The notes under the pieces were generated by a model. It ran no database searches and was not told the origin of the DNA. It saw only the letters and a list, made by a program, of their open reading frames with translations. The translations under genes were made by a program, and so were the position numbers. A stretch of DNA of 64,000 nucleotides. It comes from Euphorbia lathyris. Taxonomy: Eukaryota; Streptophyta; Magnoliopsida; Malpighiales; Euphorbiaceae. Where the stretch lies: assembly GCF_963576675.1 (NCBI RefSeq), contig NC_088913.1, positions 24,445,001-24,509,000 of the forward strand. The letters are read 5' to 3'. Positions 58,443 through 64,000 of the stretch are shown piece by piece. Position 1 is the stretch's first letter. Each line of letters starts with the position of its first letter.

Positions 58443-58454
58443 TGGTATCAGAGC
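58443..58454 (+). promoter_or_regulatory. tRNA-Met primer binding site (Gypsy)
   Basis: TGGTATCAGAGC begins four bases after the LTR. The untranslated leader from here to 58604 is short. Confidence 0.9.
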
Positions 58455-58604
58455 CTAGGTTTAGGTTCTTATAGACTTACTGTATAGGATTCACGTGTTC
58501 TGTTCGTATCCCTTATCTTACATATCTATCTGGGTCTTCTTATTTACTCATTTTCAATATCTCGTTTGCTAAAGTGTCTAACTCTGCTGCATGGATAGGT
58601 AATC

Positions 58605-61600
58605 ATGCCTCCTAAAGGAAGAAAAAGAGGCAAGAATACGGTTAATGTTAGTACTAGGAGTAGGGTGACCATTGAGAATTCATCCCAACTTGATGGGGGA
58701 GCTTCACACCCTATTAGAGGACCAACTCCAGCATCTGAACCAATATTCCAACCAGCTGGAGGGTCATCTCAGCCCACGCGTACAGCTTCAACCTCTCAGC
58801 CTGCTCAAATATCTAACACTGATTTGGCTGCTGGATTGCAAGGGGTCTTTCAAGCAGTTGAAAGACTAACAAATGTGGTAGGGGAAAACAGACAACCAAG
58901 AACTACAACACCTGTTACATCTAATGATAGAGCTCAATTCCAGGATCTCAGTGACTTCTTGAGGTTACAACCTCCAAAGTTTTCGGGTGAGGATTCTGTA
59001 AAAGATCCTATGGATTTTCTGGATGCTATGGACAGATGTTATAAGGTCTTGGGATGCACCAGTGCTAGGATGGTTTTGTTAGCAGGGAATCAGTTACAAG
59101 GAGTGGCGCGTAGTTGGTATCTTTCCAAGAGAGGGAATGGACTTGATAACGCTTTCCCTTGGCCACAGTTCCGTGATTCTTTCTTAGAGAGGTTCCTTCC
59201 TCCCAGTGTTAAGGAAGCTAAAGCTTTAGAGTTTGAAGTGCTGAAACAGGGTGGTATGACTGTGAGTGAATATGAAATGAAATTCACTCGACTTGCTCGT
59301 TTCGGTGAGCATTTTATTCCAACTGAGGAGAGGAAGGCAAGGAGGTTTGAGAGGGGACTTCAGGACAGACTGTTAGACCGAATTGCTCCTTTACAATTGT
59401 CTAGCTTTGAGGAAGTGGTGGATCGATCCAGGCAGATGGAGATGTTTAATGATCAGCGTAGGGCTCGTGATCAGAACAAACGTGCTCGATATGACAACCA
59501 GAGTGGTCAGCATAGTAGGGGAAGTAACTATTCAGTATCTCATGGGTCCCATTCCTTACCTGGTCAAGGAGGGCAATACTCCAAGAATAATCAGAGATAT
59601 GGTCAGAGAGCTCAGCCCACTAGTACTCAGAATAGTCAAAGTTCCTCTAGATCGTCATTCCCTACTTGTCAGCTTTGCGGTAAATTCCATGGTAACTCTC
59701 CATGCCATCGAGCAACTGGGGCTTGTTTTGGTTGTGGTCAGGTGGGACATAGAAGAAAAGATTGCCCAAGCAGTAACACAACACTAGCTGTGGGTCAGGA
59801 TACAGTTTCTACTCCTTTTATCGGTACTCAGCCCTCTTCTCAGTATGGTGGTAGAGGCCAGAGTTCAGGAGGTCGAGGGCAGGGTGGTCGAGGTCCCAAC
59901 TCAGCTCCTAATCATGCAACAGCAGGTCGAGGTCAGTCTAGAGCCTTTGCTCTGACACAGCAGGATGCTCAGGCATCTAATGCAGTGGTGATATGTACCA
60001 TTTCTGTATGTTCATTTGATGCTGGAGTTTTGATTGATCCTGGTGCTACACATTCCTTTGTTTCTCCTTATTTTTCTATGAAATTTGGTGTATCACCCAC
60101 TATGTTAGACTGTCCTTTATCTGTGGCAACGCCTATAGGAGATGTCCTTTACATAAATCTAACTTTTAAGAATTGCTTAGTAAAAGTAGGGGAAAGGGAA
60201 CTCTTAGCTGATCTTGTATTACTTGAAATGTTAGATTTTGATGTGCTTTTGGGAATGGATTGGTTAGCCTCATACCATGCCTCTTTAAACTGTTATAGCA
60301 AGTTAGTAACTTTCAAAATTCCTGGGGAGATAGAATTTCAATTTCAAGGAGATCGTAGCATGGCTCCTCATAGTCTTATTTCTGCTATTGCTGCAAGAAG
60401 ATTGTTGTATAAGAACTGTGAAGGGTTTCTAGCTTATGTTAAGGATACTCAAGCAAAGGGTGTCGAGTTGGAGAATGTTGATGTGGTGAATGAGTTTGCT
60501 GATGTTTTTCCTGAAGATTTGGCAGGTTTGCCACCTGAAAGAGTAATCGATTTCTGTGTTGACTTAGCACCCAAAACAAGACCCATATCTATGCCTCCTT
60601 ACCGAATGGCTCCTGCTGAACTAAAGGAGTTGAAGGAACAACTGCAAGACTTGCTTGACAAAGGGTTCATCTGCCCTAGTGTCTCTCCTTGGGGTGCTCC
60701 TGTGTTGTTTGTGAAGAAGAAGGATGGATCAATGAGATTGTGCATTGATTATCGACAGTTGAACAAGGTCACAATACGTAACAAATACCCTCTTCCTCGA
60801 ATTGATGATCTTTTTTATCAGCTCCAGGGTGCAAAGTACTTTTCTAAGATCGATCTGAGGTCCGGTTATCATCAGTTGAGGGTGAAAAATGTTGACATAC
60901 CTAAGACAGCTTTCAGGACTAGGTATGGTCACTATGAATTTCTGGTGATGCCTTTTGGTCTCACTAATGCTCCTGCAGCTTTTATGGATCTAATGAATAG
61001 GGTTTTTAAGCCCTTCCTTGATCGTTTTGTGATAGTGTTCATAGATGACATTCTAGTGTATTCTAAAAGTAAAAAAGAACATGAACAACATTTGAGACTT
61101 GTTCTTCAGACCCTAAGAGAGAACCAGTTGTATGCCAAATTCTCAAAATGTGAATTCTGGTTGGATAGTGTCGCATTTTTAGGGCATGTGGTATCCAAAG
61201 ATGGGGTGAGCGTTGATCCGAAGAAGGTTGATGCTATTCTTCATTGGCCAAGGCCTAGTTCAATGTCGGAGATTCGGAGTTTTCTTGGGTTAGCGGGTTA
61301 CTATCGACGTTTTGTGCAAGACTTTTCTCGAATAGCTTCTCCTTTAACCAAGTTAACCCAGAAGAATGTGAAGTTTTAGTGGTCAGAAGCGTGTGAGAAG
61401 AGCTTTGAAGAATTGAAAGTTCGTTTGACTTCAGCACCAGTGTTAGCTCTTCCATCTGGATCGGGGGGCTACACAGTGTTTTGTGATGCTTCAAGGGTTG
61501 GTCTGGGTTGTGTATTGATGCAACATGGTCATGTGATTGCATATGCTTCTCGCCAATTAAAGCAGCACGAAAAGAATTATCCAACTCATGATTTAGAAAT

Positions 61601-63353
61601 GGCAGCAGTGATCTTTGCCCTAAAGATATGGAGACATTACTTGTATGGGGAGACATGTGAGATTTTCACTGACCATAAAAGTCTCAAATACATCTTTGAT
61701 CAGCGTGATTTGAATTTGAGGCAGAGAAGATGGGTGGAGTTTCTCAAGGATTATGATTGCACAATTCAATACCATCCAGGGAAAGCAAACGTTGTAGCAG
61801 ATGCTTTAAGTAGGAAATCTCTGGGTAGCTTAGCTCATCTTTCCGTAGTGAGGAGACCTTTGATTAGTGACATTCATGAATTGATTGATCAAGGAGTAAA
61901 ATTTGAGGCAACTTCTGAAGCGTTAGTAGCTCATTTTCGTGTTAGACCTATTCTATTAGATAGAATCAAGGCAGCCCAACAAGAAGATCCTCAATTGTGT
62001 AAAGTTAGGGATGGTGTTTGTCAGGGTAAGGTTCAGGAATTCGTGATTGGTGATGATGGAGTTCTTCGTTATGGGACTAGACTGTGTGTTCCTGATGTTG
62101 ATGATTTAAAAAGGGAAATTTTGGAGGAAGCACACTGTTCAGCTTATATAGTTCATCCTGGTTCCACTAAGATGTATAGAGATTTAAGGGAGTTATACTG
62201 GTGGAGTGGAATAAAGAGAGATGTTGCAGACTTTGTTGCTAAATGCCTTACTTGTCAACAAGTCAAGGCAGAACATCAGAGACCGCCTAGGTTGCTCCAA
62301 CCACTACCCATTCCTGAGTGGAAGTGGGAGAATATTGCTATGGACTTCGTGGTAGGATTGCCTCGCACTAGAGAAGGGTACGATTCCATTTGGGTGATAG
62401 TCGACCGTTTAACTAAGTCTGCTCATTTTCTTCATGTGAAGATGACTTATGATTTCTCTAAGCTTGCTCAGTTATACATTGATGAGATTGTTAGACTTCA
62501 TGGAGTTCCGGTCTCTATTGTGTCAGATCGTGGTACTCAATTCACTTCTCGGTTCTGGAAGAAATTTCAAGAAGCACTTGGTACAAAACTTCAGTTTAGC
62601 ACCGCTTTTCATCCTCAGACGGACGGACAGTCAGAGAGGACTATTCAGACTTTAGAGGATATGCTTCGAGCTTGTATTTTTTATTTTGGCCAAAATTGGG
62701 ATCATCATTTTCCTTTGGTAGAGTTTGCTTATAACAACAGCTATCAAGCTAGCATAAAGATGGCACCTTATGAAGCTTTGTATGGTCGTAAGTGTCGGTC
62801 GCCGATTTGTTGGGATGAGGTTGGAGAAAGGAGACTCACTAGACCCGAGTTGATACAGTTGACTTCAGACAAAGTTCGTATTATCCGTGAGAGACTCTTG
62901 ACAGCTCAAAGTAGGCAAAAGAGTTATGTTGATCCGGGGCGCAAGAATGTAGAATTTCAGATCGGTGATCATGTGTTTCTGAAGGTCTCTCCGATGAAAG
63001 GAATCATGCGTTTTGGCAAGAAAGGAAAATTAAGTCCGCGTTATGTAGGCCCGTTTGAGATTCTAGAAAGGATTGGTGCAGTTGCATATCGATTAGCTCT
63101 CCCACCTGATTTCTCTAAGGTTCATCCGGTATTCCATATATCGATGCTTAGGAAATACATTCATGATGCTTCACATGTCTTGCAACCTCAAACTATACAA
63201 GTTAGAGATGATCTGACCTATGAAGAGCAACCCATTGGCATTTTAGACAACCAAGTTCGGAAGCTGCGTTCTAAAGAAATTCCTTTAGTTAAAGTTCTTT
63301 GGCAAAATCACTCAAGTAGTGAGGCCACTTGGGAGACTGAATCCGAGATGTGA
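58605..63353 (+). CDS. Gypsy gag-pol polyprotein with one in-frame TAG
   Basis: One frame of 1583 codons is broken only by TAG at 61377-61379, between reverse transcriptase and RNase H; the halves are 924 and 646 residues. In order: gag (about 115-290; [19 protein letters not shown]), a Gln/Ser-rich linker, knuckle [14 protein letters not shown] (about 382), protease with IDPGATHSF (about 477; the family norm is DSG/DTG), reverse transcriptase ([20 protein letters not shown]), RNase H (FCDAS; DLEMAAV; FTDHKSL), integrase ([11 protein letters not shown]...[35 protein letters not shown]) and a C-terminal chromodomain-like segment ([20 protein letters not shown]). The DPG protease and the TAG suggest the copy is recently dead or moved in trans. 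Confidence 0.92.
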
Positions 63354-63427
63354 GTTAGATACCCTCATTTATTCAATATGTCAGGTTAGTGTCCTTATAA
63401 TTTAAATTCGGGGACTGAATTTTTCTT

Positions 63428-63439
63428 AGGGGGGAAGAA
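63428..63439 (+). promoter_or_regulatory. Polypurine tract of the Gypsy element
   Basis: AGGGGGGAAGAA directly precedes the 3' LTR and is the expected plus-strand primer. Confidence 0.85.
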
Positions 63440-64000
63440 TGTAATAACCCTATTTTGAGAAAATTATATATTTAATTTAATTCTTTTATCATATTAAAAA
63501 TACTAAATTTTATGTTTTACAGCTAAGGGTTTTACTTTTACCAAATAAACCCTTGCTAAAAGGCAAAGTGAAAAAAAAGGGTTTCTTCTCCTAATTGTTT
63601 CAAACAGCCGCCAATGGCTTTCTTCAAGGTTCTCTAAAGCTGCTCTATCAAATTTTCTGTGTCTCTCCTCCAATTAGTTTTGGAACCATCAAACTTTTAT
63701 AATAATTTCCTCTTCTCAAGATTATTCCATCATTGTCAGGTAACTTTATATATATATTTTTATAAAAAAAAACTTGTTCTCTGTCTTTCCAAATCGTAGT
63801 TCTATTCGAATTCATTGTGTTTTACAAATAAAATATACTATTGTTAATTTTTATCTTGGAAAAGTGAGCATAACACAATCTATTGATTTAACTTTCTCTG
63901 GAACTTCATTTTTTTTTTGTCCATGATTTCAATTACCAATTTATTATTATATAATAGTACAACTTACCTTCCTCTGGAACTTCATTTTTTTTGTCCATGA
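63440..64000 (+). repeat. 3' LTR of the Gypsy element (partial)
   Basis: It repeats 56318 onward. Differences in the visible part are an extra TATTTAAT-like stretch, a few single bases and T-run or A-run lengths. It is cut by the window end. Confidence 0.92.

Larger units (their letters stand above)
56318..64000 (+). mobile_element. Young Ty3/Gypsy chromovirus-type element, right end outside window
   Basis: 5' LTR 56318-58438, Met primer site, one gag-pol frame 58605-63353, polypurine tract, then the first 561 bp of the 3' LTR. The two LTR starts differ by only a few substitutions and small indels in that overlap. It inserted into copy B after gtcct (56313-56317), which should recur after the 3' LTR. 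The chromodomain-like C-terminus suggests the Tekay/Del group. Confidence 0.92.

Noticed and set aside
61377..61379. TAG as programmed readthrough in the Gypsy pol
   Set aside because: It is at the reverse transcriptase/RNase H border, not between gag and pol, and no recoding context is visible; a simple nonsense change fits.

Overview
The window reads as an AT-rich, repeat-dense intergenic block of a plant nuclear genome, most likely a eudicot. The evidence is a Cf-type LRR receptor-like protein gene, nested Ty1/Copia and Ty3/Gypsy LTR retrotransposons primed by initiator-Met tRNA sites, a MuDR-type DNA transposon, and spliceosomal introns. There are no bacterial operons, rRNA or CRISPR. I cannot name the species. 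No ordinary host gene here is clearly intact. The two host-type loci, an LRR receptor-like protein and a ubiquitin-conjugating-enzyme-like fragment, are both broken.

Layout. 1-6290: old, heavily mutated Copia copy (family 1, + strand), its 5' end outside the window. It sits in the gag of a minus-strand Ty3/Gypsy element (6291-9901, Tat-like), which also carries a 1.6-kb solo-LTR-like insertion (7447-9045) with an unusual array of 13-bp dyads. 9902-12011: non-coding, with an LTR remnant and MITE-like pieces. 12012-18033: nearly intact minus-strand Copia (family 2) with LTRs and a 5-bp target duplication. 18034-19254: AT-rich repeats. 19255-26786: LRR receptor-like protein gene split by a 396-bp solo LTR and by a young 4.35-kb Copia (family 3), both with clean target duplications; taking both out returns exactly to one frame with a single remaining stop codon. 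27471-27885: E2-like pseudogene. 27926-40210: degraded minus-strand Copia (family 2-like), whose 3' LTR was hit by an 8.1-kb MuDR-type element (28324-36442) and whose pol is interrupted at 40210 by a family-1 Copia.

40211-56317: that family-1 Copia (copy B, + strand). Its gag is broken by a minus-strand relative (copy D, 44107-53932) with the odd order LTR-internal-LTR-leader. Copy B's pol is cut at 56317 by a young chromovirus-type Gypsy (56318 to beyond the window end).

The most interesting unit is the MuDR-type transposon. It has about 250-bp terminal inverted repeats, a 9-bp target duplication and a four-exon transposase with all expected domains. In the position of mudrB it has a convergent, spliced gene for a small GRF zinc-finger protein with a predicted C-terminal membrane anchor. 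A tandem array of short hairpins lies between the two converging genes. Other notable signals are two unrelated LTRs carrying phased arrays of TGTCT...AGACA dyads, GC-rich stem-loops kept in the long family-1 leader, a gene-conversion-like patch in one LTR, and stop codons created by CGA-to-TGA changes.
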